Below, one piece after another: positions 9,029 through 17,122 of a stretch of 34,085 nucleotides of DNA. The stretch spans positions 1 to 34,085 of the forward strand of contig VBFR01000221.1 of assembly GCA_005889345.1 (NCBI GenBank). Direction: 5' to 3'. Position numbers and translations under genes: made by a program. The stretch comes from Chloroflexota bacterium (lineage in GTDB: Bacteria > Chloroflexota > Dormibacteria > CF-121). Positions within the stretch are counted from its first letter, which is position 1; each line of letters starts with the position of its first letter. The notes below the pieces were generated by a model. That model made no database searches and had not been told where the DNA came from. It saw only the letters and a list, made by a program, of their open reading frames with translations.

Positions 9029-9393
9029 GCCGTCACCCTCAACTTCTCCGCGCCGCGGAGATAGACGAAGCGCATCGCCGATGACGGCCGGTCGGTGTTG
9101 ACGAGGAGCAACACGCGGATACACCGTGGGAGGCTGCGTGGGTTGGAGGCGGGCACCGCCATCTCGTGGCCGCAGAGCAGGGGAACGTCCCCCCAGCCGA
9201 AGCGCCGGGCCGCGGCCGCGGGAAATTCCGCCGTCAGATCGGGTGTCGTGGTGAACCAGACGGCGGCGACGTCGCCCGCGTGGAGCGCGTTCTCCCGGGC
9301 AAGCTCCGCCAGCAGCTCCGTCGTGGCGTCGACGATCGCCGTTTCGCTGTCTTCGTCCGTGGTCGTCGCGCCGCGAATCCCTCGAACCGCCAT
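9025..9393 (-). CDS. aroH: Chorismate mutase, AroH type
   Basis: VRGIRGATTTDEDSETAIVDATTELL; FTTTPDLTAEFPAAAARRFGWGDVPLLCGHEMAVP; FVYLRGAEKLR. Strong Shine-Dalgarno AGGAGG at 9403-9408. Confidence 0.93.
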   Translation of the reverse strand: MAVRGIRGATTTDEDSETAIVDATTELLAELARENALHAGDVAAVWFTTTPDLTAEFPAAAARRFGWGDVPLLCGHEMAVPASNPRSLPRCIRVLLLVNTDRPSSAMRFVYLRGAEKLRVTA

Positions 9394-9401
9394 CCTTGTT
9401 T

Positions 9402-9508
9402 GCCTCCTAGGCGCGCCAAGTTCGTTGTCTGTGTGGGAGGAGGCCGGTGAACGGGAGGTGGCGGGAGGGGCGGCGCTAGCCCATCCCGAGCCGGTCCCGT
9501 GCCGGCCC
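9402..9508 (-). promoter_or_regulatory. Putative attenuator with alternative RNA pairings controlling the aroH Shine-Dalgarno
   Basis: GGGCCGG (9508-9502) can pair with CCGGCTC (9494-9488) or CCGGCCT (9447-9441). GCCTCCT (9444-9438) is exactly complementary to the Shine-Dalgarno AGGAGGC (9408-9402). The 9441-9444 overlap makes these pairings exclusive. Confidence 0.55.
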
Positions 9509-9556
9509 GAGGTAGGCGTAAAAGTAAAAGCCCGCGAACTGAATCCGCCCCGTCAT
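9476..9556 (-). CDS. Phe/Tyr-rich leader peptide MTGRIQFAGFYFYAYLGPARDRLGMG*
   Basis: Reverse complement reads ATG ACG GGG CGG ATT CAG TTC GCG GGC TTT TAC TTT TAC GCC TAC CTC GGG CCG GCA CGG GAC CGG CTC GGG ATG GGC TAG, directly upstream of an aromatic amino acid operon. Confidence 0.8.
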   Translation of the reverse strand: MTGRIQFAGFYFYAYLGPARDRLGMG

Positions 9557-9565
9557 GTGCGGCAC

Positions 9566-9594
9566 ATCGTACTAGAAGTCTTCTGACCTGACAA
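9566..9594 (-). promoter_or_regulatory. Sigma70-like promoter for the aro operon leader
   Basis: -35 TTGTCA (9594-9589), 17-bp spacer, -10 TACGAT (9571-9566); predicted start about 0-3 nt from the leader ATG. Confidence 0.6.
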
Positions 9595-9659
9595 GGGCCA
9601 ATCGTAACCTCGCCCGGTATCCCTCTCTGGCGGCACCACGTCCGCCTAAGGAGGCACCC

Positions 9660-10127
9660 ATGCGGTCATTTCGAATACACATCGGCATCATCCCGGCGGT
9701 CGCCGCTGTCTTGCTCGCGGCCTGCGGTGGTACCAGCGCACCCAGTAGTGCGGGGGCGCCGTCGGCGAGCAGCGCCGCCCTGATCCACACCGCCTCGATG
9801 AAGGTCGGCGACAAGACGCAAACCGTGCTGAAGAACACCAAAGGCCTCACGCTCTACTACTTCACCCCCGACACGGCGTCCAAGGTGGCCTGCACCGGCG
9901 GCTGCGCCTCGAACTGGCCACCGCTCCTCGCGAGCTCGGGAGCCCCGACCAGCAGCCCGGCGTTGCCCGGCAAGCTGACGGTGCTGAACGGCGACAACGG
10001 GAACCAGGTTCTATATAACGGACACCCGCTCTATACCTATGTAAAGGACGGGGACGCCGGCGATGCCTACGGCCAGGGCGTCGGTGGAAAGTGGTTCGTC
10101 GCGACGCCTGATCTCGCTGCGGCCTAG
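9660..10127 (+). CDS. COG4315-like secreted lipoprotein (Lipoprotein_15 repeat)
   Basis: Lipobox LLAACGG; LTLYYFTPDT...CTGGCASNWPPLL and VLYNGHPLYTYVKDGDAGDAYGQGVGGKWFVA motifs; Shine-Dalgarno aaggagg. Confidence 0.85.
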   Translation: MRSFRIHIGIIPAVAAVLLAACGGTSAPSSAGAPSASSAALIHTASMKVGDKTQTVLKNTKGLTLYYFTPDTASKVACTGGCASNWPPLLASSGAPTSSPALPGKLTVLNGDNGNQVLYNGHPLYTYVKDGDAGDAYGQGVGGKWFVATPDLAAA

Positions 10128-11551
10128 TGCGAGACGCTCGGGATGGCCGCCGCCGGCTGCGGAGCCAGGTCGGGAAGCATCTGCATCGGATCGACCGGGC
10201 TGTTCTCGATCCGAACCTCGAAGTGGGTATGCGGCCCAGTCGAGTTACCGGTTGAGCCGACCAGCCCGATCAGCTGGCCACGGTGCACGACATCCCCCTC
10301 CTTGACCCCGATCGTGAGCAGGTGACCGTAGAGCGTTTTGAGGCCGGCGTCGTGCTGGATGATGACGTAGTTCCCGTATCCAACCAGCTGGCCGCCGCTG
10401 TCGGCCATCGGACGAGCCAGCATGACGACCCCGTCCGCCGCGGCGAAAACTGGAGTGCCGAGCGGCACAGCCAGGTCAATCCCGGTGTGAAAATGCGCGA
10501 ACCCGGCATAGGACGCTTCGAAGGCGTACGACGTTGGACCAAAGCCCTGGCTGATGGTCGCGTGCGGGATCGGCCAGAGCAGGCGCCCCGTGGCGGCCAG
10601 CACCGGATCTTCTGCGATCAGCTGGGCCGTCAACTCGAAGTTCTGCTGGGCGAAAACCGCCTGCTCGATCTGGCTCAGAATGCTGTCGGTCTTCATCTTG
10701 ACCAGCTTGGCCCGGCGCGCCGCCATCTCGGGCGAGTCGGTCTGCATCGCATCGAGTGCCGCCAACGCCTCGTCGATGGTGCCCTGAAGCTGCGTCTGGA
10801 GTGACTGCTCATTGGCGATGTCCCCGGCCAGGGTGGTGCGGAACCCGACCAGCCTGGAAAGGGTGTCCTTCTTGGTCTGGCGGCTGCGCTGCAGCGTCGC
10901 TTGCGCATGTTCCAGCGCGACATCGTCGGCCTGCACCGAGCGAATGAGCGCTCGCTCGCGGTCGAGGACCACGTCGCTGTAGCCGATGGTCCGCAGAAGG
11001 CCGGCGAAGCCACCCGACCGAATCAGGCTGACCAAGAAGTTGTCCTGGTGCTTGTAGAGGCCGCGGATGATGGCCGCGAGCTTGGTGCGGTCCGACTGCA
11101 GCTGGGCGCTCGCCTGCTCGTGGAGGGCGCTGACCGTTGCCATCCGGGAATCGAGCTGCGAGACCTGTTTTTCGGCGTCGAGAATCTGCTGGCCGAGCGC
11201 GATCAGGCTCAATTCCGACTGGTTCAGCGATTGCTCCAGCATCAGCGCGTGGGCCTCGGAGGCGGTCAACTCTCCGATCAACTGGCCCTGCGCCTGTCGG
11301 TTCTGCAGGACGGGGCCTGCCGGCGAAGGACTGGCCGCGGGTGCGGGCGTAGGCGATGCGCCCAGCGTGGAGCCGAATCCTCCCGGTGCGATCCCAGGAC
11401 TCGGGCCGGGCGACGCCGAAGGTGAAGCCGCCGGCGTGTCGGCGAGAGCTCCAGCTGGGGCCAGGGCGAGCATCGCAGCCAGGCAGAGCAGGAGCACCGC
11501 CACTCTCCGCCCACGGCTGGCTCCCGCGGCCACCGAGGGACGCGAGTTCAC
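10124..11551 (-). CDS. Secreted coiled-coil M23/LytM peptidase
   Basis: FHTGIDLAVPLGTPVFAAADGVVMLA ... GLKTLYGHLLTIGVKEGDVVHRGQLIGLVGSTGNSTGPHTHFEVRIENSPVDPM; signal sequence RRVAVLLLCLAAMLALAPAGALA. GTG start at 11551 inferred. Confidence 0.88.
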   Translation of the reverse strand: MNSRPSVAAGASRGRRVAVLLLCLAAMLALAPAGALADTPAASPSASPGPSPGIAPGGFGSTLGASPTPAPAASPSPAGPVLQNRQAQGQLIGELTASEAHALMLEQSLNQSELSLIALGQQILDAEKQVSQLDSRMATVSALHEQASAQLQSDRTKLAAIIRGLYKHQDNFLVSLIRSGGFAGLLRTIGYSDVVLDRERALIRSVQADDVALEHAQATLQRSRQTKKDTLSRLVGFRTTLAGDIANEQSLQTQLQGTIDEALAALDAMQTDSPEMAARRAKLVKMKTDSILSQIEQAVFAQQNFELTAQLIAEDPVLAATGRLLWPIPHATISQGFGPTSYAFEASYAGFAHFHTGIDLAVPLGTPVFAAADGVVMLARPMADSGGQLVGYGNYVIIQHDAGLKTLYGHLLTIGVKEGDVVHRGQLIGLVGSTGNSTGPHTHFEVRIENSPVDPMQMLPDLAPQPAAAIPSVSH

Positions 11552-11832
11552 AGCTCTACAAAAGTCTTTACAACTGTTAAGGCGAGGGCTTCTTCGGCCC
11601 ACCCCATCGAACCCCAAACGCTGCCTCCGTGGGCCCCTTCCAGCCCGGATTCGTATTCGACGCCCAGCCGCGCGCCCCTCCCGGGCGCGAAGCCTCACTG
11701 TGCTCTATTTTCGCATTTTTGTCACCCCTTCCCCAATTGCAGCTTTCGTGGAAGCCGTCCCGAACACTTGCCGCGGCCTAACCTGTGCTACCATCCTGAA
11801 AAACCAACTCGAGCTATCACGGGGGAAGTGAT

Positions 11833-12798
11833 CTGGCACAGAGCCGGTTTTTAACGCACACGCTTGTTCTGTTAGCGGCGGCCGTGATCCCGGTACTGAC
11901 AGCCTTCGACCGACTCCACACTGACACGGCCTACGGCGCAAATCCCACCCCTTCTGTTTCAGTGCGGACGACGCACGTCGACGACGTGGTCCTGAGCCAG
12001 GGTGGCTTCATCATGAAGATGAGCGCCTCCAGTGTGGACACCCCGGTCCGGCGCGACGTCGCCTACTACACCATCAAGCCGGGCGACACGGTCCAGAGCG
12101 TCGCCGGACGCTACGGGCTGACGCTGGACACCCTGCGCTGGGCCAATAACATCGCCGACGTGACGAGCGTGGTGCAGGGCCAGCGACTGGTCGTGCCTCC
12201 CGTCAACGGCATCCTGGTCAAGGTCCAGTCCGACACCCAGCTGAGCGGGCTCGCAATCCAGTACCACGTCAAGGTCCAGGACATCATCGACTTCAACCTG
12301 ATCCGTGATCCCGACCACCTCAAGCCCGGCAGCATGCTGATGCTGCCCGATGGGGTGGGACCGTCGCTTGCCGATCCAGGGATCGGCAAGAAAACCGTTC
12401 GCTCCGTCACCTGGAACCGCTTCGGCCCGCAGGTCACGAACTACACCATCACCTACAGCAACGCACCGGTCACCGGCTCCGGCGGCAAGTTCCCGTATGG
12501 GTACTGCACCTGGTGGGTGGCGCACAAGCGGTATGTCCCGTGGTCGGGCAACGCCTGGCAGTGGTGGTACAACGCCCAGCAGTTCGGCTATGCCGAGGGC
12601 CAGGTACCGATGGTGGGCGCCATCATGGTGCAGGGCATCAGTTGGACCTCGCCGGTCGGGCACGTGGCGTACGTGGAGTCCGTGAACGGGGACGGGTCCT
12701 TCACGGTCTCGGAGATGAACTACGCCGGCTGGGGCCGCGTCGATTACCGGACGATCAAGTCCACGGCCGGACTGGATCTGTTGGGCTTTATCTACTAA
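11833..12798 (+). CDS. LysM plus CHAP-domain secreted cell wall hydrolase
   Basis: YTIKPGDTVQSVAGRYGLTLDTLRWANNI (LysM); YGYCTWWVAHKR...VGAIMVQGISWTSPVGHVAYVESVNGDGSFTVSEMNY (CHAP). Upstream start uncertain; the ORF track uses GTG 11884. Confidence 0.85.
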   Translation: MAQSRFLTHTLVLLAAAVIPVLTAFDRLHTDTAYGANPTPSVSVRTTHVDDVVLSQGGFIMKMSASSVDTPVRRDVAYYTIKPGDTVQSVAGRYGLTLDTLRWANNIADVTSVVQGQRLVVPPVNGILVKVQSDTQLSGLAIQYHVKVQDIIDFNLIRDPDHLKPGSMLMLPDGVGPSLADPGIGKKTVRSVTWNRFGPQVTNYTITYSNAPVTGSGGKFPYGYCTWWVAHKRYVPWSGNAWQWWYNAQQFGYAEGQVPMVGAIMVQGISWTSPVGHVAYVESVNGDGSFTVSEMNYAGWGRVDYRTIKSTAGLDLLGFIY

Positions 12799-12799
12799 C

Positions 12800-12838
12800 G
12801 ACCCTCACCCTGCCCTCCCCGCGAGCGGGGGAGGGAGA
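12800..12838. repeat. GC-rich palindromic repeat copy C, intergenic
   Basis: gaccctcaccctgccctccccgcgagcgggggagggaga immediately after the CHAP gene stop. Confidence 0.85.
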
Positions 12839-12857
12839 AGTGTTCCAATAGCTAGTA

Positions 12858-14276
12858 GTGATCGCCCCTGAAGAATTCCTTGAAGATTCCCGCGAGCAGG
12901 GACTGACGGAACTCGAAGATTTTCTGCGGATCCCCAGCATCTCGAGCCAACCGGAACGAGCCGACGATGTCCGGCGCGCCGCCGGCCACCTGGCCGAACA
13001 ATACCAACGGATCGGTCTGCAGAACGCGCAGGTCATCGAGACCGCGGGGCATCCGGTCGTCTATGCCGACTGGCTGAAGGCCCCGGGCAAGCCGACCGTG
13101 CTGCTCTACGGGCACTATGACGTTCAGCCAGTCGACCCACTCGACCTCTGGACATCGCCACCGTTCGAGCCGCGTCAACAGGACGGCCTGCTCTTCGGGC
13201 GCGGAACATCCGATGACAAAGGGCAGATCGCGCTGCACTGGCAGGCGATCCATGCCTGGCTGCGCACGACCGGCGAGCTGCCGCTCAACCTCAAGGTGAT
13301 CGCCGAAGGCGAAGAAGAGATCGGCAGCCCGAATTTCGAGGAGTTCGTACGCGCCCACCGCGACCGGCTCACTTCGGACTACTGCGTCATCAGCGACACG
13401 GCGATGGTCGCGAAGGGCATTCCTGCTATTACCTACGCGCTCCGCGGCCTGATTTACTTCGAGCTGCGAGTCGAGGCGGCCGACAGCGATCTGCATTCCG
13501 GGAACCTCGGAGGCATCGCACCCAACCCGGCCCAGGCCCTCGCGGAGATCCTGGTCCAACTCAAGGATCCCGCCGGCCACGTGCTGGTGCCCGGTTTCTA
13601 CGACGGCGTGCGACCGCTCAGCGACGACGAGCGCCGCCAGTTCGCGCGCATCCCTTTTGACGAGGTCGAGATGAAGCGCATCTATGGTCTCCGGGCGTTA
13701 CATGGTGAGCCGGGATTCACTCCCACCGAGCGAAACTGGGCACGGCCGACGCTCGACGTCAACGGAATCTGGGGTGGTTACCAGGGGCCGGGCAAGAAGA
13801 CGATCATTCCCGCCTGGGCGGCCGCGAAGTTCAGCTGCCGTCTCGTCCCCGACCAGGATCCAATCGCCGTCAGCGAGGCGTTGCGCCGGCACATTGACGA
13901 GGTCGCGCCAAAGACGGTGCGGGTCACCGTCACCGAGCTCAGTGGTCAGGGTGACCCCTGGATCACGCCGGTCGACCATCCACTGATCGCCGCCGGACAG
14001 CGAGCTCTGCGGAATGTCTATGGCACGGAGCCGGCCCTCATTCGCGCCGGCGGGTCGATCGGCGCCGTCGATGTCATGGGCCGGCTGCTCGAGGCGCCGT
14101 GCCTGCTGGTCGGCTTCGTGCTGCCCGATTGCTTTGCCCACGCGCCCAACGAGCGGCTCGACCTGGACAGCTTCTTCCTCGGCCGCAAGGCGGCCCTGCA
14201 TCTGTGGGAGGAGATCGCCGCCATTGGCATTCCGGCCACCCAGACGTCGCCGGCGCCGTCCCCCCGGCACCAGTAA
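12858..14276 (+). CDS. M20 family dipeptidase/peptidase
   Basis: VLLYGHYDVQPVDPLDLWTSPPFEP...LFGRGTSDDKGQ; VIAEGEEEIGSPNF; DLHSGNLGG. Confidence 0.93.
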   Translation: MIAPEEFLEDSREQGLTELEDFLRIPSISSQPERADDVRRAAGHLAEQYQRIGLQNAQVIETAGHPVVYADWLKAPGKPTVLLYGHYDVQPVDPLDLWTSPPFEPRQQDGLLFGRGTSDDKGQIALHWQAIHAWLRTTGELPLNLKVIAEGEEEIGSPNFEEFVRAHRDRLTSDYCVISDTAMVAKGIPAITYALRGLIYFELRVEAADSDLHSGNLGGIAPNPAQALAEILVQLKDPAGHVLVPGFYDGVRPLSDDERRQFARIPFDEVEMKRIYGLRALHGEPGFTPTERNWARPTLDVNGIWGGYQGPGKKTIIPAWAAAKFSCRLVPDQDPIAVSEALRRHIDEVAPKTVRVTVTELSGQGDPWITPVDHPLIAAGQRALRNVYGTEPALIRAGGSIGAVDVMGRLLEAPCLLVGFVLPDCFAHAPNERLDLDSFFLGRKAALHLWEEIAAIGIPATQTSPAPSPRHQ

Positions 14277-14311
14277 CGGCCTGCAAGGCCGTTGTAGCAC
14301 CGGGGCAACCC

Positions 14312-15223
14312 GTGACTATCCTGCCGCGCGTATCCGTTTTGGGGCGCTGGTCCTGGCCACCGCAGCGGTACGCCGCGCTCCTGCTTGGGCTGGTCTGGCT
14401 GATTCTTGCGTCTCCATATCCGCCCTCGCTCAAGAGCACCGGCATGCTCTTGATCCTCGTGCTCCTGGTTCTCAACGTTCTCCTTGGTGTTGCCAGCGAC
14501 TGGATGGCCTTTGCGCGGACAGCCACGCTCGATCTGCGCCACGTAACCTGCCGGAACCGCGCATACCGTCTTGCCATTCCGCTGGTGGGCGCGGGGATTC
14601 TCGTGATGATTGCTCTCTCGATCGCCGGCGGCTTCGCACCCCCAACTGGGGTCACTCATTCGCTCACCCAACTGCCGCTAGGAATCAGAATGCGGCAGCT
14701 GGTCGCTTTGCTGGAGTTGCTCGTCATCGCTCCGACGGCGCTCATCGCTTGGAGGCTTGCGGCGGATCCGGCTCTTGTAGCCGGCCGGACGGAGGGCTTA
14801 CGGAACTGGGCCCCCGCCCTTTCCATTCCACTGCTCGCTGCTGTCTGGTTCGTAGCAGTTGCGGCCTTGCCGGCACGTACCGTCACGGTGCAAGCCGCGC
14901 CGGACGGATTCGCCTGGTGGGGCTCGACGTGCGGTCACTTTGCCGCCATGAAAGAAGTCGGTTACGGCTTCGGCGGCGCTGTCCAGCTCCAGACTGAGGT
15001 TTGCTGGGACGGTGAGAGGGTCCTCGATGTTTGGACTGATGGTCGTTCGAGCTGCACCGTCGACGAAACGGACCACGATTTTGCCCTCGTTTCCGAGGAC
15101 TGCATCATCTGGGGCAACCGCCTGATCCTGCATGGGCGAGTCGAGCCGCTGCCAGGCGGGCTGGGGGCCCGAGACGTCGAGATTCGGATCGAGGTCGGAG
15201 CTAGGCGCAGCCGGTCCGCCTAA
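14312..15223 (+). CDS. Putative membrane protein of unknown function
   Basis: Several hydrophobic segments (YAALLLGLVWLILA; MLLILVLLVLNVLLGVA; LVGAGILVMIALSIAGG); start GTG inferred. Confidence 0.55.
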   Translation: MTILPRVSVLGRWSWPPQRYAALLLGLVWLILASPYPPSLKSTGMLLILVLLVLNVLLGVASDWMAFARTATLDLRHVTCRNRAYRLAIPLVGAGILVMIALSIAGGFAPPTGVTHSLTQLPLGIRMRQLVALLELLVIAPTALIAWRLAADPALVAGRTEGLRNWAPALSIPLLAAVWFVAVAALPARTVTVQAAPDGFAWWGSTCGHFAAMKEVGYGFGGAVQLQTEVCWDGERVLDVWTDGRSSCTVDETDHDFALVSEDCIIWGNRLILHGRVEPLPGGLGARDVEIRIEVGARRSRSA

Positions 15224-15233
15224 TCAGGTGGAA

Positions 15234-15485
15234 TTAGTCGCCGTTTTTCGTGGCGTTGTGCGGTAGACCCGCCCGGACTCTTGCGAAGTTGGCTCGGAGC
15301 TCAGCTTGACGCGATGCCGACGCCGCGCGTTTTAGCCGCTCGGAGCGGCGGATTCCAAAGACGGCATCCCAGCCGACCTGCAGCAGGGCACCCGCGTAGT
15401 CATCGATCGGAACGTGCTCCGCCTGAGCCGCAGCTTCGATGTAATCCTCGAGTACGGGATCGACGCTGGCTATAAGCTTGCCCAC
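15234..15485 (-). CDS. Small hypothetical protein
   Basis: 83-aa ORF, MGKLIASVDPVLEDYIEAAAQAEHVPIDDYAGALLQVGWDAV, protein-like composition. Confidence 0.45.
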   Translation of the reverse strand: MGKLIASVDPVLEDYIEAAAQAEHVPIDDYAGALLQVGWDAVFGIRRSERLKRAASASRQAELRANFARVRAGLPHNATKNGD

Positions 15486-15566
15486 TCAGGGTCCCCTCGG
15501 TGTCCGCGTTCCTCCCCAACTGCACGATAACGCCAAGCAGTACGCGCGCGCCATACCACATTCCGC

Positions 15567-16354
15567 CTAAATATCGTGATGTGACTGGTAGTGCGGCTTC
15601 AACGTCTCCTGGTAGTCGAGAAAGCCGAAGTGAAAGGCGTGATTCGGCTCGAAGAGGAGCGCTTGGCGAGGCCAGAATTCCGATAGCGCCGCCTCTTCCA
15701 TATCCGGCGTCTGGAATCGACGGAACAATTCCGCCCGGGCGAGCGTTCGGATGTCCGCCAGCCATGCGTGGTCGTTCGACGTCACCTGAACCGCGTCAAG
15801 CTCAGCCACAGCCGCCTCAATTGTTCTCGCGACCCGGGCCCGCAGGACCGCGCGTTTCATCCTCAGCTGTCCGGCCGCGGTAGCTTCGAGATCGAGCTCG
15901 ACGCGGTCGACGTCCACGTCGCTGAGCTCCGACTTCGCCCGCGCAAGCTCCCATCGCGCCTGATCAAGCTTTCCCGCCAACCTGGCGAAGGTGGCGCGAT
16001 AGCCGAACGACTCATCGAACATTGGAAGACCACGCATGTAGAGGAACATGTCGTCGGCGATTTTCAGGTCGTAGTAACGAGCAAAGATTGGCTGGATCAC
16101 GATCTGTCCGAGCTCGAACCGGTTCCATAAGTAGTAATAGCGCGCTATCGCCAGCACCGTCGGACTTCCGACCTGCTCGAGGCGAGCCCGTAGTTCAGCC
16201 AGCCGGACGCGGGGAATTGCCGGACGCCTTCCTCGAAGATCTCCTGCTCGCCAGCCGCCAGATGCCGACGATCCATCCCATCGAGGACGGCGCCGAGCTC
16301 CTTCCACTGCCCCTTGGGACCGTATTGGTCCACCAGGCTCTCGATCTCGCTCAT
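15567..16354 (-). pseudogene. Hypothetical protein gene split by a frameshift near 16170-16200
   Basis: N-terminal frame (16354 to about 16180) MSEIESLVDQYGPKGQWKELGAVLDGMDRR...NYGLAS continues in a different frame as RLEQVGSPTVLAIARYYYLWNRFELGQIVIQPIFARYYDLKIADDMFLYMRG... Confidence 0.6.
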
Positions 16355-16358
16355 GGAA

Positions 16359-16395
16359 CCCCCACCCTGCCCTCCCCCGCAAGTGGGGAGGGGAT
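16359..16395. repeat. GC-rich palindromic repeat copy D, intergenic
   Basis: acccccaccctgccctcccccgcaagtggggagggga. Confidence 0.85.
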
Positions 16396-16411
16396 CCTCA
16401 CTGCCGCTCGC

Positions 16412-17113
16412 CTAGTCGGCGACGAAGCGGTAGCCGATCCCCGGAACGGAGTGGATGTAGTGCGGCTTTTCGGAGTCGCGCTCGATCTTTTTGCGCAACC
16501 GGTAGACGTGGGCGTCGACGGTGCGCGTCTCGATCTCGACCTCGTAGCCCCACACCTTGCGCAGCAGCTCGCCGCGGCTGACGACCTGTCCGGCCTGCGA
16601 GGCGAGCAACGACAGGAGGTTGAACTCGGTCAATGTCAGGGCGACTTCCTTGCCCTCGCGCCACACCTGGCGGCTATTCATGTCGATGATGAGGCCTGGG
16701 AACTCGAAGCGCGTCTTGGGCTGTGCCTGCGAGACCGCCTGCTCGCTCCGACGCAGGTGTGCGCCCACCCGGGCTAGGAGTTCCCGTACCTCAAACGGCT
16801 TGGTCAGGTAGTCGTCGGCCCCCACCTCGAGCCCAACGACGACGTCGATCGTGTCGTTCTTCGCGGTCAGCATGATGACCGGCACCTGGGTGCCGTCGGC
16901 GCGCAGCTGGCGGCAGACGTCCATGCCGGAGACGCCCGGCAGGTTCAGGTCGAGGATCACGAGGTCGGGCTCGGACTTCTCGATCATCTCCATGCCCTTC
17001 TCCCCGGTGTCTGCCTCGATCAGGTTCAGGTTTTGACCCACGCACGCCATTCGGACGACCTCCCGGGTCGGGGCATCATCCTCGATCATCAAAATGGTCT
17101 TCGGGAATGACAT
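16412..17113 (-). CDS. OmpR-family response regulator (REC plus winged helix)
   Basis: KTILMIEDDAPTREVVRMA; DLVILDLNLPGVSGMDVCRQLR; VPVIMLTAKND; VDAHVYRLRKKIERD...IHSVPGIGYRFV. Confidence 0.95.
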   Translation of the reverse strand: MSFPKTILMIEDDAPTREVVRMACVGQNLNLIEADTGEKGMEMIEKSEPDLVILDLNLPGVSGMDVCRQLRADGTQVPVIMLTAKNDTIDVVVGLEVGADDYLTKPFEVRELLARVGAHLRRSEQAVSQAQPKTRFEFPGLIIDMNSRQVWREGKEVALTLTEFNLLSLLASQAGQVVSRGELLRKVWGYEVEIETRTVDAHVYRLRKKIERDSEKPHYIHSVPGIGYRFVAD

Positions 17114-17122
17114 GGGTCGCGC

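Noticed and set aside
9040-9065. CTCCGCGCCGCGGAG palindrome resembling another repeat copy
   Set aside because: Encodes the conserved AroH C-terminus (YLRGAEKLR) and lacks the CCACCCTGCCCT flank of the repeat family.
11700-11830. Possible c-di-AMP-type riboswitch before a LysM/CHAP gene
   Set aside because: Expected on genomic-context grounds, but I could not match the conserved ydaO core motifs.
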